Assembly: GCF_004193775.1 (NCBI RefSeq) | Contig: NC_041012.1 | Coordinates: 9,569,223-9,633,222 of the forward strand | Source of the DNA: Glycine soja | Lineage: Eukaryota; Streptophyta; Magnoliopsida; Fabales; Fabaceae | DNA length: 64,000 nucleotides | Direction of reading: 5' to 3' | In this document: in pieces, positions 29,485-53,442 of the stretch | Layout of the letters: every line of letters begins with the position of its first letter | How positions within the stretch are numbered: position 1 is the stretch's first letter | The notes under the pieces: generated by a model | The model's database searches: none | The model's input: the letters and a program-made list of their open reading frames with translations, nothing else | What the model was told of the DNA's origin: nothing | Program-made: the position numbers and the translations under genes

Positions 29485-30607
29485 TGAATAAGTACATAGC
29501 TTAGCTTAAGGATGCATTATTTATGGTGGCATGGGAGGAAATTTAGTCACCAAAACTTGTTCAAAAGAATTTCTCTTCTTCCACTCATTTTTTTTTGTAT
29601 ATAAACCCTGCATGTGTTTTGAGGTATAGAATATGGAGTGACAATTATTTATCTGAGGAAGTAGCCTATGTGATTTGTGAGGATTTTCTTTTCCTTTTAC
29701 TTAGTTATACAGTAATTGGAACAGTGGACAAATATAAGCAGAAGTGATCTTTGCATGATTATGCTTCTTTCTCTTTGTGATTTCCTTCAAATAACTAGCA
29801 TATGGTCATCAAGCCATGAAACTCAGTGATATAACTTCAGTACTAAAAATGTATAATAGAAAGAAAAACCTATAAATACCAATATTCTGGACTTAAGCAG
29901 AACAAGAAGCAACATTTATGGCTAAGTTAATGCATATTAACCACATGGATGTAGAATTGTTAGCAATTCAAACGTCACGGGTCCAACCCTAAGATGAATA
30001 GAGTACTCTTTAATCTAAAAAGATTTTACTTATTAATAATATTTTAAAAATTAAAAAATATTAATTATTTGATAAATGATATTAATTTATTAAGAGCAAT
30101 TAAATATTTTTTTCTCAAAAAAGATTTTATCTTATTATAATTTTCTTTCTTTTCCTTAAATAAGGTTGGTTCACTTAGTTGGCCTTTCTCTTACAAAGTT
30201 CGGACTTAAACTTAATTTCAGGACAACTTTAGACTGTATATAATCTTCTTATAAATTCTAGCTGAAATTTGTGATCATTCTTAACTTTATATAAAGGCTA
30301 TCCCTCAAAAAAAGAAAAACTTTATATAAAGGCAAATCTTTTTCTTATCTAAAAGGTAAAACTGGCTAGATTAATTATTGCTTCACGGCTTCAGAATCTA
30401 CACAAGTGTAATATGCTCACATGGCATGTTTTCCTAGCTTTATTACTTAGATCCCCTCCCCACTCCATTAGAGTATATTCGGTATGATAATTTTATGAAG
30501 AGACATACTTTTACTGGTTAAATATGATGATGTACTGCCACATAACAGCAAAAAATGTTTCTAGTTGAAGATATTTATAGTTTCTAAAAAAAGGACTCAA
30601 TATATTT

Positions 30608-30667
<60 letters not shown>

Positions 30668-31252
30668 TTTATATAAAAAATATGGGTAAAGATAATATTT
30701 GTTAAATATTACTCCTGTATTTTTTAGTTACTCATAAACTTATCATCTTTTTGTTGATAAAAACATATTATCGTATTTTTATTTTATTCTTATAATTTTT
30801 TTTGACATATAGATATAGAGTAATTAAGAAAAAAGATATAGAATTACTAAACACATTGGCCCTTCCTGATAAAAAAAAAAAAAAAACTTGCAACTTCATA
30901 AAAAAAAAACATTGACCCTTGAGTATTGATTATAAAATAAATGGTGTTAAAAAGAAAATACTCTTATTTACGTTGATGGTCTCCGAAAGATTTGTGAGTG
31001 TTTTTAATGATAACAACTTTATAACAATAACAGGAAGAAGAAGAAAAATGTCTTGATGATTAATATTCTGAGTGAGAAGATAAATATCCATAGTTCTGCA
31101 ATAAATATTAAATACTTTAATGCTCCTGGAAGTGTTCTAGAAAGTACGACTCCTCCACCGTTCGCTATTTTAAAATTCGCTTGTCTCAACATTTCAACTC
31201 AACTCTCTAAGCTGAAATCTGAAGCTAAGTTTCGTTGCCACTGAGGAATGAA
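29485..31252. other. Intergenic spacer between DUF936 gene and calreticulin-3
   Basis: Holds the 3' UTR region of the DUF936 gene and AT-rich spacer with a (TA)n run, then from about 31000 the promoter and leader of the calreticulin-3 gene. No gene is seen. A weak SINE-like patch near 29940-30020 is noted but not called. Confidence 0.6.
30610..30662. repeat. (TA)n microsatellite, about 53 bp
   Basis: Uninterrupted TA dinucleotides in the spacer upstream of calreticulin-3. Confidence 0.95.
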
Positions 31253-37446
<6,194 letters not shown>

Positions 37447-40400
37447 AGCGTGCATTAAGAGTAGGTGGCAGGTAATTGCAGCAATAAAATGCATCTTTGA
37501 AGTTGTGAATTGTAGGACCAAAGCTGCTATTGGACTGACCATGCCGAGCTGTACTGAACTGTAACATCTGAAATATTAGCGTCAGTCATTATGTTCAACT
37601 TCATTTCTCTTCGATTATTATGTGACAGCTGGTCTGCTACTGCTACTGTATTCAAGGATGGAATTAAAACTTTCTCTATCTGTAACCGAAAAGGGGGAAA
37701 AGAAACAAATTTTTCTTGGTACAATACTAGCATTCTCTATGGTCTCTATCATATATTTTACACTTTCATCCTACTGTTACAGAAAAATTTTAGATTAGAA
37801 AAGAAATAGGGTAGATAAAAATGAAATAAGAAATAAGAGTGAATAGAAACAAGTGGAGTGTTTATTAAAAAAAAAATCAAGTGGAGTTGTTTAAGTGAAA
37901 TAAGAAGAAAATCCATTGTTAATCGATTTTTGTAGCAGTCAATCGATTGTCATATGTGAAAATTGATGGTTGTTTTTTGAAAATTTATTTTGTTGTGGCG
38001 GCCTTAAACTGCCATTAAACATCTAAAATTGTCACTAAATATTATTTTGTAATAAAGTATAAAATAAAGTATTTTCTAATAATAGAACTGCTTTAGGGAG
38101 AGACGGAATCTACAAACTACAAGAAAGAGTCAAAATACTTTGGCAAATCATGTAATCTAATGATATTTGGTGCTGAAAAAATAGAGGATACGGCATATAT
38201 ATGGCGATTGGCGGCATCACATGGTTGTAGTATCACAATCATCATTCATCACTTCACCAACATGCTCCTCATTCCAATCTCCACCTCAACTCCCCCCGCT
38301 TCCACGTGAAAAATGTCCACAATCTTATTTCCAATTACTTTAAACAAATTACCTAAATGTTACTAGGTATTTGTGTCTTTATGATACTCATTCAAAAAAT
38401 TAAAAATATAGAAATAGTTGTAGTAATGAAGTTGATAATTAGAAGTTGTTAATGGAGAGTGTGAATAGGTAAATTAGAGTATCAATATCCCCACCATTAT
38501 TGTCTTTAGAATTTTGGTTATGAAAACAAAACTGAAATATTTATTTTAAAAGAAAACACTTCATGTTAAAAATGATTAAAAATACCTTTTTTTAATTAAT
38601 GAAAGGTATTTAATAAAGTTAGTGATCAGGAGTTGGAATCATGAATTTTTAATCCTTCTGTATAAAAAAATTGATTAGAAAGAAATCATCTAACTTTGAA
38701 TGTCTTCAAAAGTTCAATAAAATATATTAATATTAAGGAACAACTTAGAATACTTTGTTATCATGTATTAGGCGTCTTCGGCATAATAGAGAACTAACCA
38801 TTTTAAAATAAATCAATAGTGAAAGAATGTCATATTGTTAGAGTAATAAATAAAGGTTTTATTGGAAACTAAATAATAAAAGGAATGTTGGCGATACTTT
38901 ATTTGACATTTGACTAAATTTCAATGAAAATCATCAATTTTGATAGTCTCACTCCTAAATAAGTAAAGAGAAAATTGAAACCCATCAAAAGTGAATGGCA
39001 CGAGTGGTGATGCTTGGGATGTGGTGTTCAATCAAGTCTAATCAAAGGGCTAGTGCACATCTAGTCTGCATGGGTTGTTAGGGTTGAAGAACTAATTAAA
39101 TGTTAAAGTCCACTAATTGCAAGGCATGGAAATTGAGTCCCACATTAGAAGTATGAAACATTCAAGTGCCTCAGTTTTTAACAATGATGTAAAAAATACT
39201 TGAAATTGTTTCGACTTAAAATTAATCCTAATTAATTTCTCAACATAAAACAAAACATATGAAATAAGTGTTTAAACCAAAATTCGGAACATGAATCAAT
39301 GTTCTCTCTCCACATCCAATAGTTAAAATATGTGAAAGTTGTTATAAATCATTTCAAGACACCCAGGATTTTTTCACGTTCTGATTGCATTTCCAAACAC
39401 ATGGAAAATTTTTATAATCTAAAATTATGTTACCGAACATTTCAACATAATTTTGAAGAATCCAATGTAAAACCAAATGCTAAAATTAATAGTGCTCATT
39501 TGATGTAAAAAATCACATTTATGATCGTTTCCAAAATCTAAAAGCTACAAAAATTAAAAGGAATCAGAATCATTTTTTTTCCTTAGAAAAGAAATAGGGT
39601 TTGTATAAGGAAGCTAAAGTTGGTTTTGGGATGTGAAATATGAAACGTTGCATACGGGTACAAAGTGGTCTGTTTATGGAGGAATGATACCACTTTTGAA
39701 CGCATATAAACAAGAAGCTTGCTCTATATTGTTTCGTCCCAATGACTACAATATTCTTGATTATTTTGGAAAGTTTTAGGGATATTAATAGTGGTAATTG
39801 GCAGAAAGAGGCATTAAGATGATAAATCGAATGTATTATCGTTTGACATGATGCACCATTTTTGAAAACTTGGAATCTTTTTACTATAGCATTTTCACAA
39901 TATCCTCAGCCTTTGTAACCATTCATCTGTTGGAAATTAGACAGCCATCAGGTGTCGAAAAAAGAAATTTGAGTCCCTTGACCAAGAGATGCGTGAAAAT
40001 AAAAATGAGACGATATTTGATTCTAATTTAAATTAAGTTTATTTTTGACAAAATTAGGTAAAAGGTAATTAGAAGGTAAAAAGTTAGTTAAAAGCTGAAA
40101 AATTAATTTATTAAATTATAAATATTTGATAAGATTAACTAGTGTAATAACAAAAAAGTATAAAATGACATAAAAATAATAAAATTATTATTTATTTAAA
40201 AAGATAACAAGAAAAATAAATAAATATACTAAGGTTAAAAGTGAAAAAATATAAAAAAATAGAAACTAACCTTTTAAAAATGTTATGTATTTAAAAAAAT
40301 GTTAAAACTACTAAAAAATCTTATTTATTAAATAGTTAAGCAAGTTTTTTAACTAGTAAAAAAATTAAAAATTAACTCAAATGTATTATTAAACATAACG

Positions 40401-40774
40401 TAAGTCATCTATTAAATATATTCAAATTTTTATTTTGCACACTTTTTCATTAAGAACACCCAAAATTCAAGGGGAGAGAAATGATTTTCATGATTGTGGA
40501 CGCAGATGTTTCTATTTATGAGAAATGCTAGTGATAATTCCTTTTTACCATAATTATTTCTTATTTAATTTATTAAAAAATATCAAATTTAATGGATTTC
40601 ATTTTCATATAAAAAAAGTATGATAATTTTTAATAAATTTCAATTAATAACTATGAAAAACTAAAAAAGAATGTAGAAAAAAAGTTGTCAACATTCTTCT
40701 ACTTTTATCCATTCAATTTTTACACAATAATGTATTAACTATTTAATTCATAATAGAAGTTTTATTTATTTCAT

Positions 40775-40779
<5 letters not shown>

Positions 40780-40830
<51 letters not shown>
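40780..40830. repeat. (TA)n microsatellite, about 50 bp
   Basis: Uninterrupted TA dinucleotides in spacer. Confidence 0.95.
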
Positions 40831-40832
<2 letters not shown>

Positions 40833-41294
40833 AACTAAGAAGCAATAGTACACAACTAATCCTTGAGTAGTCCCAACAACTTTGTTCAGTTTTATAAAGT
40901 GGCATTTATTTATTCACTATTAATCTATTATAAAATGAACCAATGATTGTTGCCTTTAAACTCAAATGTCATTATTATTTATTCATTATTTTTCAATTAT
41001 AAAAATAATATTAAAAAACATATTTTTATTTAATTCTAGTATTTAACTATACATAATATTAAGATTGTTACTCAAGATTAAAATTGCTGGTTAAAAAAAA
41101 AAAAGACTAACAGTAAAGTAGTAGCATAAAAAAGATTTAAATATTTAAGATGAAGGTTGTTGGGGGGTGGAGGAAGACAAAGGCAAAGGCGTTAAAAGGT
41201 GGTGGGAGGGGGGAAAAGCAAAATCGTTTTCAAGCATACAGTAGAGAAGAAAGAGTGTATGTGTGTGTCAACGTGCTAACATAAATACAACTGC

Positions 41295-41327
41295 TTCTCT
41301 TTCTCTTTCTCTTTCTCTTTCTCTTTT
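41295..41327 (+). repeat. (TTTCTC)n hexanucleotide repeat in probable 5' leader
   Basis: About five units of a pyrimidine-rich hexamer some 260 bases upstream of the ATG at 41588. Pyrimidine-rich Y patches of this kind are common near plant transcription starts, so it may mark the core promoter or leader of the glyoxalase II gene. Confidence 0.75.
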
Positions 41328-41587
41328 CATTCAGGTGAGATCAATGCACTTCCATTTCCACCTCTTCTACCTCTAGGGTTTCTCACTTTCTTCCACGCAT
41401 CCTTCTAACTTATTCAATTCCCCTTACATTCAACTCTCCTATGCCGAATCTGCAACAATTACACTAAATGAATTGCTAACAACACGCACACAAACTCTCC
41501 GTCTTTTTTTCTTTTTCTTCTCTCTTTCTCTAAGAAGAGCGCGCTTTCTCGTCTCTCCTCGTTTTAACAGGAAGCGCATCGCATTCG

Positions 41588-44923
<3,336 letters not shown>

Positions 44924-47040
44924 AATTTTTTAATTAAATATTAAAATTCTTAATATACTTATTCTGTATAGATTAGGTTAATGAATCCATCAAATGGAAT
45001 AATATTTACTTGGTGTTGTCGTAATATAATTTTCCAATTTTCTTTGGGTTCATTTGAGATGTAAATTAGATTTCAGTTTTGTTGGCATGATGGGAGTCAA
45101 AATCATGATGGTGCGTGGAAGAAGCTCATCACTCAGACACTCCCTTCGTGTTAGCATATATATGCATATGTTGAGAATTATTGAGAAAGTTGTATTTTGA
45201 TCCATTGCACTTTTGTGATATGATGATTTTAAATATTTCAAAGACTAGCTTGTACATATAAGAGCATTAACGTTGGGTTTATCAGTAAATTAGGTTGACG
45301 ACATTTGGCATTGTCTTGTACTCTTGAATTACCCTGTCATATGAAGGCATGAGTTGTCAACGCAAGCGGTTCATCAGTCTCTACTATGATCATTTTATAG
45401 ACACAGACATTTCGGCTACAATGTTACATAAGATTTTGCGATTGATGGCATATGACCTCAAACCAAAGGATAGAGGATGCAGGCATTAAAATAATGTATT
45501 CAGGCATGGATTTGATTTCAAAAGTTTTGTTTATACGTTTTATTAACTTTCATCAAATATCATATTTTGGTCCGGTAGTGGTCGTTGCCTCGTTGGCCCT
45601 AGTACCGACTTATTTCACAATGTCCTCACTTTAGGAAGTAAGTTGAGTAAATTTTGAGGAAGATTGATGTGGAATATAACCCTTTACGAATAGGACTCTC
45701 AAGTATGGTGGGTTGTTGTTACTCTCACTTTTTACGTTGATGGATGAATTCAACTAAAACCCGAATCTGGAACAGCTTGGGCATTAATCGCCACTCTTCA
45801 AAGAAACAGACAACGCCATCATCATCCTTCTCGAATATGACAATTCATACTTTATATGCTAATCCTCTGTGTACAGAAAATTATAGACCAACCCATGTCA
45901 TCTCATATCTGTGGGTATCACCCCATAGGATCATTATTTGGTTAACCACTTCCAAATTGGTACAGTTGGATGTGTGTCTTAACTTTTACGTCTTTTGTCT
46001 CACGAGTCAGAAATGAAATGTGCAAGCACTGCAATTTAGTAGGCCCCCCCACAGCCAGTGTAATCAGTAATGCAAGTAAAGTAACACTAACGTTATGTAA
46101 TGGTTATGGAATGATCAATTCTTTTCCTACTGTACGGATGTCTCTTAATATATTATATTAAAGAATAATTTTATTTATGATATATAATTATTGCTGGTTT
46201 AAAAAAATTTATTCACAGTAGAAATCAAACACAATTCTCTCCTTAAATATATTATTTTCTATAATGTAAAATGGGTAAAATTTTACACCACTATGTTAAT
46301 TTTATGAATTATGACATTATGATTAGTTTCTCTCAGTTCCTATATATAAAATTCAATAATCTAATTAATCAGAATTTAAAAAAATAAATAATTTAATTGA
46401 TAACAATAAATTTATAATTTTTTTAAAACTATCATTGTGAGTCTTATAAAAATAAATAAATATTATTTTAAACTTAAATTTTATAAATAAGAATGAAAAT
46501 AGTACAATATAATAATAATAATGAGTGTTACTAATACATTCTTATGTTGATTAAAGATTTAAAATCGGTTGGAAATTATGAAATTAAGAGAGAAAGTTAT
46601 TAAGTAAAAAATGATACTGAATTTTATAAATTTGAATGAATTTTGTTTATCCAAAAGTGTGCGAAGAGATTTCTCTAATAATAATAATAGTAATAGAAAC
46701 AAATGTAATGGTAGTTGTTCTCCCTTCATGTTATTTGTAGCATCGGCATCAGAGTTATTACGCGTCATGATCAGATTACTAACCCTCGGCCTTCCCTTGT
46801 CGAAAAGATTCCAAGAGGGGGTCCCCACCCACTCTCAGTGCGATTTGCATTGCATTCACAGTTTCCGCGCCAAAGGAAAAACGCAGAACAAGACGAACAA
46901 CAGGTTCATTTAGCAAACTACACTCTCTCTTTCTCACTCACATCACATTAATTACGTTGCACACGAATAATTCAATATATGATATGTTACGATACGATAC
47001 CACACGACATTAAACGTTCGTCGTTTTCGCAGCGTTAACA
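44924..47040. other. Intergenic spacer upstream of the dehydrogenase-reticulon gene
   Basis: 3' flank of the glyoxalase II gene, AT-rich spacer with a short (ATA)n near 46677-46692, and from about 46800 the GC-richer promoter and leader of the next gene. No coding gene is supported here. Confidence 0.6.
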
Positions 47041-50000
47041 ATGGCGGTGGTGGACGATCGCTTCGCGGATTTGAACCCTAAGACGTGCGTGGTTTTAGGC
47101 GGCAGAGGATTCCTCGGAAGATCGTTGGTGCTCAGGCTGTTGAAACTCGGTAACTGGATCGTCCGAGTCGCCGATTCCGCTCAGTCTCTCCAACTCCACC
47201 ACTCCGAGTCTCTCCTCGAACAAGCTCTCTCTTCTTCTCGCGCTTCTTACTTCCACGTCGACCTTCTCGATAAACGGAGCATTGTCAAAGGTGCACACCG
47301 CCTGATTTTCTTTCAATTTCGTTTCAAATGAAATACTCACCGTTTACGGAAAATAACAGCAGTGGTTGAAAATTGAAATGCGTCTTGTGCAGTTCTAGAA
47401 GGTTCCTCTGTTGTCTTTTATATGGATGTTGCCGGCGTCGATGTGAATAACTTCTATACTTGCTATAAGCTTATGGTTCAAGGTTCTCTTCCGTTTGTTG
47501 TTTTAATTATTCATTTTAATTGTTGATTTGATGTTTTTGGTTGTGTAATTTTATGTTTGATTTTTCAGGTGCAAAGAATGTCATTAGTGCTTGCCGGGAA
47601 TGTAGAGTGAGACGCCTGATATATAACAGTTCGGCAGATGTTGTAGTTGGTGGTTTGCATGATATTCGTGATGGAGATGAGTCGTTGGCGTATCCGTGGA
47701 AAGTAAGATTTTTGTTGAACGAGCTTTCTTTTTTGTTTTGCTACTTGTTGATGGCTAGATTAGATGATTTTGTTTTGCGAATGAATAAGCATTTTTAATA
47801 GGGGTGTGTGAATTGCAGACTAACAACACGTTAAGTGACCTTAAGGCTCAAGCGGAAGCTTTGATCCTGAGTGCCAATGACATTGATGGCCTATTGACAT
47901 GCTCTCTTCGTCCTAGTAATGTTTTTGGACCTGGTGACACAGAATTTGTGCCATATTTTCTCAAATTAGCAAGATATGGTTTTTCAAAGGTAGTTTTCTT
48001 TTTGCCTGGAATTTGTTATTTTGGTTTGTAGTTGTACATTTATAGGATTCATTTGTCAAATCGAGGGGGGGTAGAGGGTTATTTTTAATAAAATTGCCTA
48101 ATGTAGGCTTTGCAAAAAAAATGTTTTGCATTCTTATAATCAGGTTGTAATTAACATATGTCGGTTTTGGCAAACACTTGAAAAGAAATTATTTAACAAC
48201 TCTTCCCTTTAGCCAATTTTCCCTCTCAAAAGGTCATGACCAATGGACAGATTTTGGATTCATGCAACATCTTGGAGTTCTTTGTTGTGTAACTATTTGA
48301 ATAAATCCCCCCTGCCCCCCTTCCTCCTCTCCTATAACAAAATAGTGTTGTCTTTCTAAGCGTGGGAGGTAAAGATATTTGGTTTGGTCTTTAACTGAGT
48401 TGTATGATATTGTGTGATCTACGTAGCTTACCTCACATAGTGGGATAACACTTTTGTTATTGTTGTTGTTTTCATATATCATGTGATTCATATTGGTTGG
48501 TGTTGCTGACTTCAAGTCTTTATTTTAGAGTAACAATTTCTCATTTCAGTTTATTATAGGGACTGGTGATAATCTTTCAGATTTCACCTTTTCTGAAAAT
48601 GTTACTCATGCCCATATCTGTGCAGAAGAAGCCTTAAATTTCCAAACGGTTTCTGTGGCAGGAAAGGTGTGTATATATTGAATATCAATTTACTGCTTGC
48701 TCTGATCAGTTATTCATGCATAAAGTATTTTTCTTTTTGTGCAGACATTTTTCATCACAAATCTCGAGCCTATGAAATTCTGGGAATTTCTCTCACTTTT
48801 GTTAGAAGGTCTTGAATATCAAAGGTAAAAATGAGCAACCTGTTTTGATATATGAGTGGCGTTATATTGTTTTCAATGTTACTGATGTTTAGTTGTATAT
48901 TTTGACATGTTTGTATGATATAGCTTATGGGAGTTTTAGAAGAGGAAAAAAGCTTTATAAATTACATTTTCTCTGCTTGCCACACTGACTATTTCCTGCC
49001 CATTTAGGAGACATCATAACAAATTAGCACTTTCTTAGGTATATTTGCTCCTTTGGCTTGCTATTTCATTCACTTCTGGAGGCAACAAAGGGCTATTTGT
49101 GTTTTTTCTTTATTGCCAATTTGTGACCTCTTATACTGTTAACCAAGTCAGAAAAATCCTTGCTTTAATTGCAGGCCATTCATCAAACTTCCTGCTAAGT
49201 TGGTGCAATATATTCTCTCAGTTTTAAAGTGGGTACATGAAAAGTTGGGATCCAGATACTTCAGTTATCCTTTATTAGTTCACTTTTTTCAGTTAGCTTC
49301 ATACACCCGAACTTTCAACTGCATGGCAGCTCAGAAAGATATTGGATACTCACCAATAGTCTCCCTCGAGGTTTAATTCTTCTTCCTTCTTTTTAAATTT
49401 TTACTTGTTAAATCCCCTATATTCTTGTTACTTCCCACTGAAAACTGAATTATACGGGGTGTAACTTTGCAACAACCTCCAAAGAGGCAAAATGAAGATT
49501 TGTTGAATAAAATAAGGCCGTTCCTTTTTCAATACTGCTCAGACCCACAATCCGACACACATACAGATACACAAATTAGGCTCTTACTGATATTTTCCTG
49601 TCTATGTGACTTTATGATGTTCTAAGAGTGAAATATACTGTTTGGCAATGTTTATATATAGCCTGGAATTTCTTACTCTTAAGATTTGCATTTATATTTG
49701 CCAATATTGGATAATACAGGAAGGAGTCACATTAACCATAGAATCATTCTCTCATTTAGCCAGAGACTCATCTTTTTCAAGATGCTGCAGTTCCACTGAA
49801 CAGTCAAAAGCAGATAAGCTGCTGGGTGGTGGAAAAGGTCAAAAACATAATGCTTTCTCTTGCATTGCAATGTTTACATACATCAATTAAGGTTTTCTAT
49901 CCTTAGTTAATGTCAAAGCAATTTTTGGTGGTAATGAAACGAATTGGAGCATATTGATAGGTAGGTATACCTTATTGCATGAATATGTGTCTTATCTTGT

Positions 50001-52133
50001 TAGAATAGTTAACTCTTAATCTGCAAATTAACTAATTAAACTAACCCTGACATAAGTAAAAGGGAGGGCAACACCACCATCCATAAATACCTTGCTAGTA
50101 GGATTGCTTGGATATTTGCATTTTCTTGTTTACTTTAAGGGTGTGCCTGGCTCAAATGAAAATTTCTTTGCACTAGTATGGTGCATGTTAAATGTAGTCG
50201 TGTTGAAAGAGAAGTGCAACTCATTTGCACTCCGTACTAAATTTTAACCTCTCCCTATTGAACTCAGAAGTGAGCTGAAATTGATTCTTTTGCCCATGTT
50301 TTTCTACTCTTGACCTCACATTGAGGACAGAGAGTAATATCTTTTTCATCCCAATCTACTTTTACTCCTCTCCCTATTTTTCACCTTCCCTGCCAAGTGT
50401 ACCCTTGGATTGCTTCAGTAGTGTACTTCTCTTTTGTTAATCTTCCATCCATACTAGTTACTACTTCTTGGTATATAGTGTCTTTGGATCATAAAAATGA
50501 ACCCTCTAAAATTATTGAGCAAATGGATTTATTTTATCATTTATAATCACTTTGGTAGAATACATTTGAGTGATACATCATTATTAAACTGAATATTTGG
50601 CAGTACACATGTTAACTATTCTGAACCATAATATATTATAAAATTGCCAAACCAAATAATTTTTAACTTTACTTTTACAGTGGCTGACATTTTGTTGTGG
50701 AGAGAAGAGAAGAAATCCTTTGCATGTTTCCTTGTGCTGGTTTTGTTGTTTTACTGGTTTTTCCTTTCTGGAAGAACTTTTATATCAGCTGCTGCGAGAC
50801 TTTTGCTGTTTTCCACATTACTTTTATATGGACATGGTTTTCTGCCATCAAAGTTGTAAGTGCATGCTCATAAAGACTGAGACTTTAAATTTCTGTTTTT
50901 TTAACAGATTTAGGAAGCTTTATGCCTTCAAATTTTGTATAGCACTATTTTCTTATGAAAGCCAGTTGCTTTATTGAAATGATGCTTCGACAGTTGGTCG
51001 TCCCACATCCTGCTGGTTACATCTTTGGCATGGCTGATATGTTCTAGGCTTCTAGCCACAGCTTACTTATTTAATTAAATTATTTTGAGAGTAATATGGT
51101 CTATATCTCAGCCATAAAGGCTACTCGTATGTCACCACAAATCAGTGCCAAATACAGGAATTACGTAGTATACATTTAATGAACACTTAAAAGATTGTTT
51201 TGGGGATTTTGGCTCTTAACAACTTGTACCTGCACTGGAAAAATAAACTGTTCTCTAAGTACTAACTGTATTATGATACTTTTTGACAGATTTGGTTTTC
51301 ATATACAAAGGATACCCACGACGTATTTTGAGATCTCTGATACAGCAGTAAAAGATTCAGTTACCACTACAGTATATCTTTGGAACAGGGGTTTTCAAAA
51401 TATAAGTGGCCTGGCCCAGGGGGACGATTGGTCTGCATTCTTCAAGGTAAAAGATGCAGTCTCCTTTTAAAAAATTAAAAAGAAAAAAAAACGAAAATCC
51501 CCTCTTTTCTTGTTCTAAAATTAAATTTATTGAAATTTTTTTTAATATATGATGTAGGCATTATATGTTTATTGAGAATGCATGTACTCTTTAATGTCTG
51601 GATGGCTGGATCTATTGTTTGGTTTTGGGGAAAAGGGTTCTAAGTTTCTATCTTTTAATTGGTCTGCGGGTCACCATTTTGCTTTCTGTCTTACATACTT
51701 GTTTGAGAGGTTGGCTTGAAAGAATGAATAATTCAAACACGAATGAAGTTTTACTACATGTAGAGATTCCGGGAATCATTGCCTTTATGTTTAGTTTTTG
51801 TAACCGATGCAGATTGCAGTGTTTCTTTACCTTCTGAAGTTGATCCTGTCAGAGTTGTTCACGAAAATGATAGGCATAGGTATGGAATTGTTAACGTGAG
51901 TTCCAAAACTTCTTCGGTTTGTGCCCTTTCATTTTTACACAATCTGAATTGTTTGTGTAGGTTTGGCGGTCGCATTTATGGCATTTTTTGTTTACGAGCA
52001 ATATGAATCCGAAATTGATGGATTGGTGGATTTTCTGTTCACCAGTTTGAAGGAGTTCATGATACATTTGATGAGAATCTCACCTGTTTCGATATCACGG
52101 CTTCTGCATTATCAGGAGAACTTTCAGCACTAG
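47041..52133 (+). CDS. 3beta-hydroxysteroid dehydrogenase/decarboxylase-like protein with C-terminal reticulon domain
   Basis: Twelve exons: 47041-47290, 47393-47482, 47569-47702, 47819-47989, 48550-48666, 48745-48824, 49175-49370, 49720-49837, 50681-50855, 51290-51446, 51813-51879, 51961-52133. They encode 575 residues with matching phases. Residues 1-350 form an extended SDR/3beta-HSD fold with the NAD-binding GGRGFLG (20-26). Residues about 385-575 form a reticulon homology domain that starts VADILLWREEKKSFACFLVL and has two long hydrophobic hairpins, for ER membrane placement. Relatives in Arabidopsis (3BETAHSD/D with RTNLB19/20 names) act in sterol C-4 demethylation at the ER. In this copy the catalytic YxxxK is replaced by LSDLK (Leu163, Lys167). 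It may therefore be a weak or non-catalytic member, closer to the RTNLB20 type. The start is the first in-frame ATG, in a normal plant context. Confidence 0.92.
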
Positions 52134-52283
52134 GAAAGGTAAAAGACCTGAGATAGTAAAAATGAAGAGTTTCTTGCTCTGCGATCTTAAAACTCCAATA
52201 CGCTATCTATTTATACCAAAAAATTGAAAAAAGAGCTATGTCCCATGAAAAAGATAGGGAAAATATAACCACATTTAGGAATG

Positions 52284-52309
52284 CCCTCTCTCTCTCTCTC
52301 TCTCTCTCT
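52284..52309. repeat. (CT)n microsatellite
   Basis: About 13 CT units, 150 bases downstream of the dehydrogenase-reticulon stop codon, so possibly inside the 3' UTR. Confidence 0.9.
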
Positions 52310-53442
52310 GTAATCACAATTGAACTACTGAATCAGGTCGAAGATGTTGCTGTTTGAAAGAATTGTGATATTGGTACTCTTTTTTAACTATGGAAATATA
52401 GAAACAGATTGATGGTTAATTGACAACAATAGTTGTACAAAGGGAATGTGCAGTTGACTTTCACTATAAAATTTAAGATTGGTACGTGTTGCAATTATGT
52501 AAAGGACAAAGGCTTATCATGTAAAGGAAAGAAGCATGGGCTACAATAGTGCAATGCACTACGTTGACTCGTTGAGTAAGCTCTACAAATATGGTGCGTT
52601 CTATACTTCTATCGTTTTCTGTTCCCGTCTCCGTCACACAATATAACATCATATTTAAAAACAAAAAACCAAAACATTATATGGAATATATTTATATATT
52701 TTACTTAAAGAAGTGCAAGGAAATCCAAGCAACTTACTCAAACAGTGAGGAAATAACATAGCAATCAAGCTTAGTTTTGATTTTGAATTTGAACAATAGA
52801 AATAATTGAATTTTGCTTAGATGTTTGTTTAGATTAGTTCAAAGTTATTGAATAATATCTAATTAGATTTAATTATATTAGCTTAAATTTACATCTTGTT
52901 ATATTTGATTAGATTTGTTAAGATTTTATTTCTAGTTTATTTCAAATTTTTAAGTTTAATTTAAACTTTAATTCAAATATGAGCATAGGATCTCTAAAAG
53001 TTGTAGTTCATCCTTGATGAATAAATTCTCAGCAGGATTCAATTGGTATAAAGATATTTTTTAAGGGATTTAATTGGTATTGTTAGTATAAAGATCTTTT
53101 ATGAAATGTAATTGGTTAGCAATGTATAAAACTTTATACTTTGGATGACAATTAAATTCTTTATTTAAGACACATTTATATGAGAAAAAAACTATATATT
53201 AGATAGCGAAAAACATATCATTCAGATGGTGAATTTATTTACTTTTACAATAATGATGTTAAATATCATATTAATAATAATTTGTGATTAAATAATAATA
53301 TAAAATTATTTTATTTTATTAATATATGACTATTAAACTCTTTATATAAATTAGAATGGTAAAAAATAAAATTATTTGGATATATATAAATATTTATATA
53401 TAGAGATAGAACATATTTTATAAGAGAAAATATTTTTTCAAG

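Larger units (their letters stand above)
37447..41587. other. AT-rich intergenic spacer upstream of the glyoxalase II gene
   Basis: Holds the calreticulin-3 3' flank, then about 3 kb of AT-rich sequence without a supported gene. There is a (TA)n run at 40780-40830 and a pyrimidine-rich TTTCTC repeat just upstream of the next gene. From about 41330 the sequence looks like a leader (CACTTCCATTTCCACCTC). Confidence 0.6.

Noticed and set aside
29940..30020. Another SINE-like element (GGGTCCAACCCTAAG as B box)
   Set aside because: The A-box match is poor and the ends are not visible, so it is too weak to list.
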